A stretch of 64,000 nt of DNA, taken from contig JBBECE010000010.1 in NCBI GenBank assembly GCA_040881985.1, positions 76,591-140,590 on the forward strand, given 5' to 3'. Below, in pieces: positions 50,572 to 59,668 of this stretch. This DNA is from JBBECE01 sp040881985 (GTDB taxonomy: Bacteria; Pseudomonadota; Alphaproteobacteria; Rhizobiales; Devosiaceae). Under the pieces are notes generated by a model. The model was given only the letters and a program-made list of their open reading frames with translations, made no database searches and was not told the DNA's origin. How positions within the stretch are numbered: the first letter of the stretch is position 1; each line of letters opens with the position of its first letter. Made by a program: the position numbers and the translations under genes.

Positions 50572-51899
50572 GGCGCCCCGATGTCGATGACATGAGCGTA
50601 AGAGCCGCAAACGCGGCCGGCGACAGTGCCCATCGGCGCAAGTTGTTCGCCCGTTGCATCGCCGGCGGCGAAGAGCGGCGCGCCGCCGGAGCCGAACTCG
50701 ACCGAATAGTGGAACTCATGGCCGGTGAGTTTTTCTGGCCAGGGCAGAGGGCTGGAGTGCGTCAGCCGCCGGTAGCCGAGGGTGCGGCTCGGTTTGTCGA
50801 TGCGGGACTGGTGCGGCAGGAGGCCGATCATGGCATGGGTCGAGCCGTCGGCGATGGTGAGCGCGCGGCCGAGAACCATATAGCCGCCGCATTCGCCATA
50901 GATCAGCGCGCCGCGGTCGCGGGCCGCGATGAGGCCGGCTTTGAACCGGCCGGCCCGGGCGAGCGCCTCGGCGTGCAACTCCGGATAGCCGCCGGGCAGG
51001 AAGATCGCGTCGGCCTGAGGGTCGGGCGGCTCGTCGGCGAGCGGGGAGAAGAAATCGAATGACGCGCCGTCGACGGCCCAGTCGTTCAGCCAGTGCTCAT
51101 AGACAAAGGCGAAGGCGGCATCCTGCGCGATGGCGATGCGTTGGCCGAGCGGGGGCAGGCGCGGGCCCGGAAGCGGGATCGTTTCCGGTTCGGGAACCGG
51201 CCCGGCGAGCGCCGCGATGGCGTCGAGATCGAGCGACCTCGCGATCGCGCGGGTGGCGTGGCCGAGAAAGTCCTCGATCCGGCCGATCGCTCCGGGCAGG
51301 ACGAGGCCGAGATGGCGGTCGGGAATCTCCAGCGCCGGATCACGGCGCAATGCCCCCAGGCAGGCGATGCCGGAATTGGCGAGTGCGGTGCGCAGCATCG
51401 CCTCATGCCGGTCGGAGGCGACATGGTTGAGAACGACGCCGCCGAGATGGATGTCGCTGCGGTGGCGGGCAAAGCCTTCGGCAAGGGCGGCGATCGACTG
51501 GCCCATGCCTCGGCAATCGACGACGAGGATCACCGGCATGCCGAGGATGGCGGCGAGATCGGCGGTCGAACCCGGCCCGTTGGCAGCGCCGTCGAACAGC
51601 CCCATGACGCCCTCGACGACCAGCATCTCGGTGCCGAGGGCGTGCCATTTGACGAGATAGCGCAAGCGCTCGGGCGACATGGCGAAGGGATCGAGGTTGA
51701 ACGCCGGCACTTTTGCGGCGCGGGAAAGGAAGGCGGGGTCGATATAGTCCGGACCGCATTTGGCCACCGCGACCGGGCCGCGCTGGCCAAAGGCCGCGAC
51801 CAGGCCAAGGGCGACCAGCGTCTTGCCGGAACCGGAATGCGGGGCGGCCACGATGAGGCCTTTGGTGGCGCGCGGCTTTCTCCGAAAACCAGTTCCCAC
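50568..51899 (-). CDS. cobB: cobyrinic (hydrogenobyrinic) acid a,c-diamide synthase
   Basis: Amidates the a and c side chains. 443 residues: GLIVAAPHSGSGKTLVALGL is the ATP loop, KCGPDYIDPAF the substrate site, VVEGVMGLFDG the Walker B region, and the GATase domain has Cys in YGECGGYMVLG. The best start is a GTG (MGTGFRRKPRATKG) 13 residues before the conserved start. That GTG and the first codons fall inside a palindromic repeat (51882-51906). Follows cobA by 16 bases. Confidence 0.93.
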   Translation of the reverse strand: MGTGFRRKPRATKGLIVAAPHSGSGKTLVALGLVAAFGQRGPVAVAKCGPDYIDPAFLSRAAKVPAFNLDPFAMSPERLRYLVKWHALGTEMLVVEGVMGLFDGAANGPGSTADLAAILGMPVILVVDCRGMGQSIAALAEGFARHRSDIHLGGVVLNHVASDRHEAMLRTALANSGIACLGALRRDPALEIPDRHLGLVLPGAIGRIEDFLGHATRAIARSLDLDAIAALAGPVPEPETIPLPGPRLPPLGQRIAIAQDAAFAFVYEHWLNDWAVDGASFDFFSPLADEPPDPQADAIFLPGGYPELHAEALARAGRFKAGLIAARDRGALIYGECGGYMVLGRALTIADGSTHAMIGLLPHQSRIDKPSRTLGYRRLTHSSPLPWPEKLTGHEFHYSVEFGSGGAPLFAAGDATGEQLAPMGTVAGRVCGSYAHVIDIGAP

Positions 51900-51906
51900 T
51901 TTTCGG
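51882..51906. repeat. palindromic repeat overlapping the cobB start
   Basis: CCGAAAA and TTTTCGG arms flank CCAGTTCCCAC. This is the abundant Hyphomicrobiales intergenic element CCGAAAACCGGTTCCCACTTTTCGG with one change. It occupies the cobA-cobB junction and supplies the apparent cobB GTG start (51899-51897). Confidence 0.8.
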
Positions 51907-51915
51907 GGCCGCGCG

Positions 51916-52737
51916 CTAGCCAAGCTTGTTCTCCCGCTCGGCGGCGCCGTACCAGCCGAGGACATCGCTATAGGAAACGACCGGGCCGCAAACGACGATG
52001 GCGGGGGTCGGAAGTACGCGTTGGGCGAGCGCCCTCGCTTCGCCGAGGGTCGAGACGGCAATCGACTGGTTGGGCAAGGTCAAGTTAGCAACGATCGCCA
52101 GCGGGTCGGCGGGCGGCCGGCCGGCGGCGATCAGTTTTTCGGCGATCGAGGCGAGATGCTTGACCGCCATGAACATAACGATGACCGGGGCGGCGGTGGC
52201 GATGGCGGCCCAATCGACTGCCTGCGGCACCTCGCCCGCCTCGTCGTGGCCGGTCAGGAATATCACCGCATGGTTGGTGTCGCGGTGGGTGACGGGAATC
52301 CCTGCATAGGCGAGCCCGCCGATGCCGGCGGTGATGCCGGGGACGATACGGAACGGGATGCCGGCGCGGCGGAGCGCTTCGCCTTCCTCCCCGCCCCGGC
52401 CAAACATAAAGGGGTCGCCGCCCTTGAGGCGCAGGACTTTTTTGCCCTCGCGGGCCCATCCGATGAGCCGGACAGTGATGTCGGTCTGGCTGGGCGAGGG
52501 CTTGCCGCCGCGCTTGCCGGCATAGACGCGTTCGGCGGCCGGGGAAGCCCAGGCGAGAATGCCCTCGCCGACAAGGGCGTCATAGACGATAACGTCCGCC
52601 TCCCCGAGGGCGTAATAGCCGAGGACAGAAATGAGGCCGGGGGCGCCGGGGCCGGCCCCGACTAGCCAAACCGATCCGGGCGCGAAGGGCGGGAAATCAG
52701 CACCGTCGAGCCGGGCGAAATGGCCGGGGGTACTCAT
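51916..52737 (-). CDS. cobA: uroporphyrinogen-III C-methyltransferase
   Basis: Adds two methyl groups to uroporphyrinogen III to give precorrin-2, the branch to siroheme and B12. 273 residues: VWLVGAGPGAPGL, DVIVYDALVGE, the RGGKPSPSQTDIT segment, RLKGGDPFMFGRGGEE and the PGITAGIGGLAYAGIPVTHRD block. No fused CysG dehydrogenase/ferrochelatase domain. First gene of a leftward unit, divergent from cbiD with only 47 bases between the two starts. Confidence 0.96.
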   Translation of the reverse strand: MSTPGHFARLDGADFPPFAPGSVWLVGAGPGAPGLISVLGYYALGEADVIVYDALVGEGILAWASPAAERVYAGKRGGKPSPSQTDITVRLIGWAREGKKVLRLKGGDPFMFGRGGEEGEALRRAGIPFRIVPGITAGIGGLAYAGIPVTHRDTNHAVIFLTGHDEAGEVPQAVDWAAIATAAPVIVMFMAVKHLASIAEKLIAAGRPPADPLAIVANLTLPNQSIAVSTLGEARALAQRVLPTPAIVVCGPVVSYSDVLGWYGAAERENKLG

Positions 52738-52784
52738 CGGGCGCGCCTCTCGGCGGGAGTGGCTGCCCGGTGTAGGCTTGCCCG

Positions 52785-53882
52785 ATGGACGAGACGGCGG
52801 ACATGCGGCCGCAGGGCGTGGTGCTGAAACGCGGCTGGACGACCGGGGCTTGCGCCACGGCGGCGACCAAGGCGGCACTCGAGGCGCTGCTCGGGGCGGA
52901 CTTTCCCGATCCGGTGACGATCAGACTGCCTGGCGGGCAAAAGCCGAGCTTCGCGCTGGCGCATGAAAGGCGCGGCAAGAAGTTCGCCGAGGCCGGAATC
53001 GTCAAGGACGCGGGCGACGATCCGGACGTAACGCATGGGGCGCTGGTCATCGCGCGGGTCTGCTTCGGGGCGGCCGGGTCGGGGCTGCGATTTCTCGCCG
53101 GGGACGGCGTCGGCACGGTGACCAAGCCGGGCTTGCCGGTCGCCGTCGGGGAGCCGGCGATTAACCCGGTGCCGCGCAAGATGATCGACGAGGCGGTCGC
53201 CGAGATTTGCGCGCGGAATGGCGTGGCGCCTGACATCGAGGTGACGATTTCGATCCCGGGCGGCGAAAAACTCGCCGAGAAGACCTGGAACCCGCGGCTC
53301 GGCATCGTCGGCGGGCTGTCGATCCTCGGCACCAGCGGAATCGTCGTGCCGTACTCCTGCTCGGCCTGGATCCAGTCGATCCGGTCGGGGATCGACGTGG
53401 CGCGGGCGGCGGGGCTCGCTCACATTGTCGGCTCGACGGGCGAGACCTCCGAGCGGGCGGCACGAGAACGGCTCGATCTGCCGATCGAGGCCTATATCGA
53501 CATGGGCGATTTCGTCGGCGGGATGCTGAAATATCTGAAGCGCCATCCGGTGGCAAAGGTGACGATCGCCGGTGGCTTCGCCAAGCTCAGCAAGCTGGCG
53601 CAGGGGCGGATGGACTTGCATTCGGGGCGCGGCGAGGTGGATTTTTCGATGCTGGCGGAGATGGCGCGCGATGCCGGGGCTGACGGAAAACTCGTCGCGG
53701 AGATCGCGGCTGCCAATTCGGCCAAACAAGTGCTTGACCTGGCCGAAGCCGCGGGCATTGGCTTGGCCAAGGCGGTGGCCGGCGCGGCGCGCGATGAGGC
53801 TCAACGGGTGCTGGGCGATGCGCCGGTTGAGGCCCATATCGTGATCGTCGACCGGGATGGCCGCATCGTCGCCGAAATCTAG
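52785..53882 (+). CDS. cbiD: cobalt-precorrin-5B C1-methyltransferase
   Basis: Methylates C1 of the ring in the cobalt-first (anaerobic) pathway. 365 residues with the family signature LKRGWTTGACATAATKAALEAL and the later blocks LGIVGGLSILGTSGIVVPYS and GDFVGGMLKYLKRHPV. The presence of CbiD instead of CobF supports a cobalt-early route. Nine bases upstream of cobK. Confidence 0.95.
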   Translation: MDETADMRPQGVVLKRGWTTGACATAATKAALEALLGADFPDPVTIRLPGGQKPSFALAHERRGKKFAEAGIVKDAGDDPDVTHGALVIARVCFGAAGSGLRFLAGDGVGTVTKPGLPVAVGEPAINPVPRKMIDEAVAEICARNGVAPDIEVTISIPGGEKLAEKTWNPRLGIVGGLSILGTSGIVVPYSCSAWIQSIRSGIDVARAAGLAHIVGSTGETSERAARERLDLPIEAYIDMGDFVGGMLKYLKRHPVAKVTIAGGFAKLSKLAQGRMDLHSGRGEVDFSMLAEMARDAGADGKLVAEIAAANSAKQVLDLAEAAGIGLAKAVAGAARDEAQRVLGDAPVEAHIVIVDRDGRIVAEI

Positions 53883-53891
53883 GCTCAAGGC

Positions 53892-54650
53892 ATGCGGATT
53901 CTCATTCTCGGCGGAACGGGGGAAGCGGTGGAGCTGGCCAATCAGCTCGCCGAGCGGCGGCACAAGGTCACGACTTCGCTTGCCGGGCGGACCAACAATC
54001 CGCACCGGCCGAAGGGCAAGCTGCAGGTGGGCGGATTCGGCGGCGCGGAGGGGCTGGCGAAATTTTTGGCCGACAATCATTTCGACTATCTGATCGACGC
54101 GACCCATCCGTTCGCGGCGCAGATTTCGGCGCATGCGGTCGCGGCGGGCAAGGCGGCTAAAGTACCGCTGCTCAGGCTCGAGCGGGCGCCCTGGCCGGAG
54201 CCCGAAAAGGCCGGCTGGGTGCATGTAAAGGACGAGGAAGAGGCGGCGCGGGCGCTGCCCGTCAGCGCGACTGTGCTCTTGACCATTGGGCGGCAGCATC
54301 TCGGCCCGTTCGTCAAGCGCGCCGACTGCCGGTTCATTCTTCGCTCGATCGAGGCCCCCGAAAGGGAGCCGCCGGAGAATTTCGTCTTGCATCCGGAGCG
54401 GCCGCCCTTCACCAAGCCGGCGGAGCTGGCGCTGATGCGGCGGTTCGGGATATCGCATCTCGTCGCCAAGAATTCCGGCGGCGAGCAGACCGCGGCGAAA
54501 CTCGACGCGGCGTTTTTCCTCAAGGTCAAGGTCGTCATGATCGACCGGCCAGGCGTGCCGCCGGCCAAGACGGTGGCGAGGGTCGAAGAGGCGCTCGAGG
54601 TCGTCGATCATTTGCCGGCCCCGGCGCGGCGATTTCGCTTTTTGCCCTGA
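53892..54650 (+). CDS. cobK: (cobalt-)precorrin-6A reductase
   Basis: NAD(P)H-dependent reduction of (cobalt-)precorrin-6A. 252 residues: RILILGGTGEAVELANQLAER, LIDATHPFAAQISAHAV, PLLRLERAPW and SHLVAKNSGGEQTAAKLDAA. Forms a two-gene rightward unit with cbiD. Its final 43 bases overlap the end of cobM on the other strand. Confidence 0.95.
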   Translation: MRILILGGTGEAVELANQLAERRHKVTTSLAGRTNNPHRPKGKLQVGGFGGAEGLAKFLADNHFDYLIDATHPFAAQISAHAVAAGKAAKVPLLRLERAPWPEPEKAGWVHVKDEEEAARALPVSATVLLTIGRQHLGPFVKRADCRFILRSIEAPEREPPENFVLHPERPPFTKPAELALMRRFGISHLVAKNSGGEQTAAKLDAAFFLKVKVVMIDRPGVPPAKTVARVEEALEVVDHLPAPARRFRFLP

Positions 54651-55399
54651 TTGCGCAGCAAGTGGCTGAAGCCGGCGTCGTAGAGCCGGCTGTCGGCGAA
54701 CTGCGTCTCACCGAACACCGCTCCGACCAGCACCAAAGCGGTGCGGGTGATTTTCCCGGCGCGGACGGCGGCGCGCATTTCGGCGAGCGTGGTGCGGATG
54801 AGCTTTTCGTCGGGCCAGGACACGCGAACGGCGATAACGACCGGGCAATCCGCGCCGTAATGCGGGGTCAGCGCCCGCTCGACATAAGCGAGGTTGCGGA
54901 CCGAGAGATGGATGGCGAGCGTGGCGCGGGAGGCGCCCAGCGCCTCGAGACTTTCGCCCGCGGGCATGGGGGAGGCCTTTCCGGAGGCGCGGGTGAGGAT
55001 GATCGTCTGGGCGATGCCGGGCAGCGTTAGCTCGGTGCCGAGGCGGGCGGCGGCGGCGGCGAAGGCGGGAACGCCGGGCACGATCTCAACCGGAATATCC
55101 AGCGCGGCAAGGCGGCGGATCTGCTCGGCGATGGCGCCATAGATCGAGGGGTCGCCGGAATGGACGCGGGCAACGTCGAGCCCCGCGTCGTGCGCAGCCT
55201 TGATCTCGGCGATGATTTCGTCGAGATGCATCGCTGCGGTATCGCGGATTCGGGCGCCGTTCGGGGCAGCGGCGACGACAGCTTCGGGGACGAGCGAGCC
55301 GGCATAAAGGCAGACCGGACAGCGTTCGATCAGTCTCAGGCCTCGGACGGTGATGAGATCGGGCGCGCCGGGACCGGCTCCAATACAGTACACCGTCAT
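54608..55399 (-). CDS. cobM: (cobalt-)precorrin-4 C11-methyltransferase
   Basis: SAM-dependent methylation at C11. 263 residues of the tetrapyrrole methylase fold: VYCIGAGPGAPDLITVRGL, CLYAGSLVPEAVV, VARVHSGDPSIYGAIAEQI, EIVPGVPAFAAAAARLG. The C-terminal Lys/Arg-rich tail runs into the convergent cobK. Start ATG overlaps the stop of the cbiG-cobJ fusion (ATGA). Confidence 0.96.
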   Translation of the reverse strand: MTVYCIGAGPGAPDLITVRGLRLIERCPVCLYAGSLVPEAVVAAAPNGARIRDTAAMHLDEIIAEIKAAHDAGLDVARVHSGDPSIYGAIAEQIRRLAALDIPVEIVPGVPAFAAAAARLGTELTLPGIAQTIILTRASGKASPMPAGESLEALGASRATLAIHLSVRNLAYVERALTPHYGADCPVVIAVRVSWPDEKLIRTTLAEMRAAVRAGKITRTALVLVGAVFGETQFADSRLYDAGFSHLLRNQGKKRNRRAGAGK

Positions 55400-57159
55400 T
55401 CGCTCCCCTCCCCTTTGGAGGCATAGCCGCGCGGCGTGTAGGCGAGCGTTGCGCCGCTGCCGCGGGTGAAGGCGCGGGACTGGGACGAGCCGATCAGCAC
55501 GATGGTCAGCATGTCGACCGAGGCCGGATCGAATTCGGTGAGCGTCGTGATGCGGACGGATTCGCCGTTGCGGCCGAGATTGGATGCGACCACGACGGGA
55601 GTTGCGGGCGGGCGATGGCGGAGAAAAATCGCTTTGGCTTGCTCGATGAAACCGGTGCGGCGGCCGGAGCGCGGATTGTAGAGCGCGACGACGAAATCGC
55701 CGGCGGCGGCGGCCTCGAGGCGGGTAAGAATCGTCTCGCGCGGTGTCAAAAGGTCGGAGAGCGACACCGCCGCGAAATCGTGGCCGAGCAGTGCTCCGGC
55801 TTTGGCGGCAGCCGATTGCAGTGCCGAGATGCCGGGGATGACAGTGACGGCGGTGCGGGCGCTGGTCTTCTCGATTTCCTCGAAGACCAGCGAGGCCATG
55901 GCATAGATGCCGGGATCGCCGGAGGAGACAAGGGCGACGCGATGGCCGGCGGCGGCGAGGGCCAGCGCCTTTTTCACCCGCGCTGCCTCCTCCCCGATCG
56001 GGAACGGGTGAAGCGACTGGCCGGCGCGGAGATCGGCGGCGAGGTCGAGATAAAGTCCATAGCCGACCCAGTCGGTCGCGGATTTGAGCGCCGCGGTCGC
56101 CTCGGGCGTTCGTGAAACGGGGTCGCCCGGCCCGATGCCAACGACGAACAGCGCGCCGACCGCGCGACCGAGGCCCTCGACTTCGAGGGGCGCGGGCGAC
56201 CGGCCCACGGCGCAGGTGGCGCGGGAGGATTTCCGCTTCTCGATCAAAAGCGCGCCGGCCTTCAGCGCGGCGGCTTCGGCGACGCCGGGCGTGCCGACCT
56301 CGGCTTCGACAATTGCCGAAGGGTTGGGCAGGCGGGCGTGCTCGGCGGCAAGCTCGGCGGCAGTGAAAAGCCTGAGCGGCACACCGAAATGGGCGGCGGC
56401 GCCGAGGATAGCCGGCTCGTCGGATTTGAGCTCGATCGTGGCCAGAGCCGCGACGCTAAGCGGGGAGAGACGATGGGAGGCAAGCGTTGTCTCGATCAGG
56501 CCGATCAGTTCGGCTGGATCGCAGCCGCGCTCGCAGCCGACCCCGGCGATCAGGGTCATCGGATGGTAATGCAGCGCCGACGGGTCGCCGGGCAATTCCT
56601 CGGAGACGGTGATGGCGACCGCGCCATCGTCGGCGACGAGGCCCGCCTCGCTCAGCCAGGGCGCCGGGCCGACAAGGCGGACCTTCTCGCCGGCGAGCAG
56701 TTTTGAGGCGAAAGGTTTGACGTCCTGACCGACCGCCAGCACCCAGCCCTGGGGCGGATCGTCGAGGACGACGCCGATACCGGTTTCCGACGCGGTGGTG
56801 ATGGCGGCGGTGGCGCCGAGATTGGCGGCAAGCTCGCGCGCCAGCCGATTGGCGCCGCGATGGCCGCCAAGCAGCGGCACCACATGCTTGCCGTCGGTAG
56901 AAATGGCGATTAGCGGCGGCTCGATTTCCTTGCGGCCGATCGAGTCCTTGAGCAGGCGAATGAGAATGCCGGCGGCGCAGACCCCGATGATGCAGCGCTC
57001 TTCGAGCCAGGCGCGGGTGAGAATCTTTCGCACCTGATCGGCGCTGGTGCGGGCGGTCATCTCGTGCGGCAAATACTCGGCCCCGAGAAAGGCGGCGATG
57101 CGGCCGGCTATTGCGGCGCCGGCCGCGGAAAAGCAGATGACGACGGGACGCTCGCTCAT
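55396..57159 (-). CDS. cobJ: fused CbiG and precorrin-3B C17-methyltransferase (CobJ)
   Basis: 587 residues in three parts. CbiG N-terminal domain (about 1-195; GGHRGANRLAREL at 99-111), CbiG C-terminal/CobE domain (about 203-310; TLIAGVGCERGCDPAEL) and CobJ/CbiH methyltransferase (337-587; FVVGIGPGDPVSRTPEA, YLDLAADL, VSSGDPGIYAMASLVFEE, VIPGISALQSAAAKAGA). CbiG opens the ring-contracted delta-lactone made by the C17-methyltransferase, so the fusion joins consecutive steps. Overlaps cobI and cobM by 4 bases each. Confidence 0.94.
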   Translation of the reverse strand: MSERPVVICFSAAGAAIAGRIAAFLGAEYLPHEMTARTSADQVRKILTRAWLEERCIIGVCAAGILIRLLKDSIGRKEIEPPLIAISTDGKHVVPLLGGHRGANRLARELAANLGATAAITTASETGIGVVLDDPPQGWVLAVGQDVKPFASKLLAGEKVRLVGPAPWLSEAGLVADDGAVAITVSEELPGDPSALHYHPMTLIAGVGCERGCDPAELIGLIETTLASHRLSPLSVAALATIELKSDEPAILGAAAHFGVPLRLFTAAELAAEHARLPNPSAIVEAEVGTPGVAEAAALKAGALLIEKRKSSRATCAVGRSPAPLEVEGLGRAVGALFVVGIGPGDPVSRTPEATAALKSATDWVGYGLYLDLAADLRAGQSLHPFPIGEEAARVKKALALAAAGHRVALVSSGDPGIYAMASLVFEEIEKTSARTAVTVIPGISALQSAAAKAGALLGHDFAAVSLSDLLTPRETILTRLEAAAAGDFVVALYNPRSGRRTGFIEQAKAIFLRHRPPATPVVVASNLGRNGESVRITTLTEFDPASVDMLTIVLIGSSQSRAFTRGSGATLAYTPRGYASKGEGSE

Positions 57160-57851
57160 GGCGCCGGGTCCGGGGCGGGAACGAGCAGGACCGAGAAGTA
57201 AGGCCGCTTGGTTGCGGCAAAGGCGAGGAGCGGGGTGACCCGCTCGCGGGACTGGGTCGCGTGCTCGACGATGACCGCCGCTTCGGCGCGACCGAGGCGG
57301 GTCAGGAGAGCCCGGATACGGTCGAAGTGGCGGCCGAGCTTGACGATGGCCGCGGCGCCGGAAGCAAGTTCGGCTTCGAGCGTCTCGTCGGGGAGCGGGG
57401 CGGGCAAAACCTTGAGAACCTGGCTGCGGGTGGCGAGCGGGCGGGCAGCGGCGGCGGCGGCGGCGGTGAGCGAGGTGACGCCGGGGACGATCCCGATGGG
57501 AATGCGGCCCGCAAGGCGATCGAGAAGATAGATCGCCGAGCCGTAGAAGAGCGGATCGCCCTCGCAGAGCCAGGCAACGCTTCGGCCGGCCGTGACATGG
57601 GCGGCAAGGGTCTCGGCGATGGCGTCATAGACGGCCTGCGCCGGACCGGGCTCGACGCTCATCGGGATGTCGACCGGCAGGCGGACGGCGCGGGGGCTCA
57701 CGTGGGATTTGGCGATGTCGAAGGCGAGCGAGGCCTCGCCGGGTTTGTGCGGATAAGCGACGACCGCGGCGGCGGCGATCAGCCGCGTCGCCTTGAGGGT
57801 CAAAAGTTCGGGGTCGCCGGGGCCGACGCCAATAAGATTGAGGACGCTCAT
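57156..57851 (-). CDS. cobI: (cobalt-)precorrin-2 C20-methyltransferase
   Basis: SAM-dependent C20 methylation. 231 residues: LIGVGPGDPELLTLKATRLI, AWLCEGDPLFYGSAIYLLD and GIVPGVTSLTAAAAAA. Tetrapyrrole methylase fold with normal length. Overlaps cobL and the cbiG-cobJ gene by 4 bases each. Confidence 0.95.
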   Translation of the reverse strand: MSVLNLIGVGPGDPELLTLKATRLIAAAAVVAYPHKPGEASLAFDIAKSHVSPRAVRLPVDIPMSVEPGPAQAVYDAIAETLAAHVTAGRSVAWLCEGDPLFYGSAIYLLDRLAGRIPIGIVPGVTSLTAAAAAAARPLATRSQVLKVLPAPLPDETLEAELASGAAAIVKLGRHFDRIRALLTRLGRAEAAVIVEHATQSRERVTPLLAFAATKRPYFSVLLVPAPDPAP

Positions 57852-59062
57852 GGCTCGTGCGCCTTGACCAAGGCCCATTGGGTGACCGGCATCAGCGGGC
57901 GAAGAATGTTGTGGGCGCCGATCCGGTCGAGGCGCTCGATCGAAATGCGGACAAGCTCGCCGCCGAGACGCGACTGGCGTTCGATCAACGCCGCCTCGCC
58001 GTCGAGGGTGACCGCATTGGCGACGAGGCGGCCTCCCGGCGGCAGCGTCTGCCAGCACGCCTCAAACAGGATGGCGTTGCCGACATCGCCGCCGAGAAAA
58101 ATCGCGTCGGGCCGCTCGTAGTCGGGGAAGCCCTCGGGGGCCGGGCGGGGGCTGACCGTGAGATCGGGGGTGCCGAGCGCTTCGGCGTTTTTCGCGATGA
58201 GCTCGCGGCGGCTTGCATCGCGTTCTATGACCAGCGCCCGGGCGCCGCGGGCGGCGCGCATCCATTCGATGGCGACCGAGCCGCAGCCGGCCCCCACGTC
58301 CCAAAGCAGGGCGCCGGGGATCGGCGCGAGGCGGGCGAGCGTCACCGCGCGGACCTCGCGCTTGGTCAGCTGCCCGTCATTAAGGAACGCCTCGTCGGGC
58401 AGACCGGGGACAGCGGGGCGAAGCGGGGTACCGGCGACGGCGACGCATTCGATGGCAAGGGTGTTGAAATCGGCGACGCCCGCCCCGGTGTGCTCAGTGG
58501 CGATAAAGTCGACGCGGCTCTCTTCGAGACCTCCCATACGATTGAGGACGGACAGGCGGCTTTCGCCATAGCCGAGTCCGGTCAACAATTCGACGATGGC
58601 GGCGACGGTCGAGGCGCCGGAGGTGAGCGCCAGAAGCCGCGCGCCGGGCTGGATATGGGGCACCAGCGCCGCCACAGTGCGGCCGTGGGCCGACAGGCAG
58701 GCGACGTCCTGCAAGGGCCAATGCAGGCGCGCTGCGGCGAGCGAGAAGGCCGAAGGCGCGGGCAGGATGGCGAATTCTTCGGTCGAGAGATGACGGGCAA
58801 GGGTCGCGCCGATCCCGAACCAGGAGGGATCGCCGGTCGCCAGCACGACGGTCGGGGCGCCGCGCCGGGCGAGGATCTGGTCAAGCATAGCGCCGAGCGG
58901 GGCGTGCCAGGGGGTTGCGGGATGGCCGGCCACCAACAACGGCGCGATGGCGCGGGGTGGGCCGATGACGTGGGCGGTCCCGAGCAAAGTGCGTGTCGCG
59001 GGGTCGAGGCCGTCGAGCCCGCGCTCGGTGATGCCGATCACGTGGAGCCAGGGCGCGTTCAC
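57848..59062 (-). CDS. cobL: precorrin-6Y methyltransferase/decarboxylase (CbiE-CbiT fusion)
   Basis: 404 residues: an N-terminal CbiE-type tetrapyrrole methylase (C5; VIGITERGLDGLDPATR, VLATGDPSWFGIGATLA) and a C-terminal CbiT-type methyltransferase/decarboxylase (C15/C12; FLNDGQLTKREVRAVTL, WDVGAGCGSVAIEWMR, DAIFLGGDVG). The GTG start overlaps the cobH stop (GTGA). Confidence 0.95.
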   Translation of the reverse strand: MNAPWLHVIGITERGLDGLDPATRTLLGTAHVIGPPRAIAPLLVAGHPATPWHAPLGAMLDQILARRGAPTVVLATGDPSWFGIGATLARHLSTEEFAILPAPSAFSLAAARLHWPLQDVACLSAHGRTVAALVPHIQPGARLLALTSGASTVAAIVELLTGLGYGESRLSVLNRMGGLEESRVDFIATEHTGAGVADFNTLAIECVAVAGTPLRPAVPGLPDEAFLNDGQLTKREVRAVTLARLAPIPGALLWDVGAGCGSVAIEWMRAARGARALVIERDASRRELIAKNAEALGTPDLTVSPRPAPEGFPDYERPDAIFLGGDVGNAILFEACWQTLPPGGRLVANAVTLDGEAALIERQSRLGGELVRISIERLDRIGAHNILRPLMPVTQWALVKAHEP

Positions 59063-59667
59063 GGCGTCACCCCGGCGAGCGCGTTGACGGCAGCGGCGGC
59101 AAGCGCCGAGCCGCCCCGCCTTCCCCGGAGTGTCACGAAGGGGACGCCACGCGGATCATCGATCAATGCCGCTTTCGACTCGGCGGCGCCGACGAAGCCG
59201 ACCGGGAACGCCAAGATCATGGCGGGAGGCGCCAGGCCTTGGTCGAGGAGTTCGAGCAGGCGAAAGAGTGCGGTCGGGGCGTTGCCGATGGCGACGATGG
59301 CGCCGGGGAGCTTGGCTTTGAGGCTGTCGATGCCGACGGCGGAGCGGGTCGTGCCCGCAGAGGCTGGCGCATCGTCAAGACCGCAATGGACCGGATTTCC
59401 GGCCGGAAGGCGCGACGCAACGATCCCCTGCCGAACCATGGTGACATCGCAGACGATCGGCGCGCCGGCGGCGAGCGCCGCCCTGCCCGCCTCGACCGCG
59501 CCGGGGGCGGTGACGAGGCCGGCGGCGATGTCGGGCATGCCGCAGGCATGGATCAGCCGGATGGCGAGCTCCCGCTCGCCGGGGGCGAAGCGCGTCAGCT
59601 CCGCCTCGCGTTCGATGATGGCAAAGCTCTGGCGATAGATTGAAGCGGGATCGCGGAGGTAGTCCAC
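59059..59667 (-). CDS. cobH: precorrin-8X methylmutase
   Basis: Moves the C11 methyl to C12. 202 residues: YLRDPASIYRQSFAIIEREA, RLIHACGMPDIA with the catalytic His, GAPIVCDVTMVRQGI and AFPVGFVGAAESKAALID. The start is the GTG one base after the cbiX stop; upstream His-rich frame belongs to cbiX in another frame. Confidence 0.94.
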   Translation of the reverse strand: MDYLRDPASIYRQSFAIIEREAELTRFAPGERELAIRLIHACGMPDIAAGLVTAPGAVEAGRAALAAGAPIVCDVTMVRQGIVASRLPAGNPVHCGLDDAPASAGTTRSAVGIDSLKAKLPGAIVAIGNAPTALFRLLELLDQGLAPPAMILAFPVGFVGAAESKAALIDDPRGVPFVTLRGRRGGSALAAAAVNALAGVTP

Positions 59668-59668
59668 C

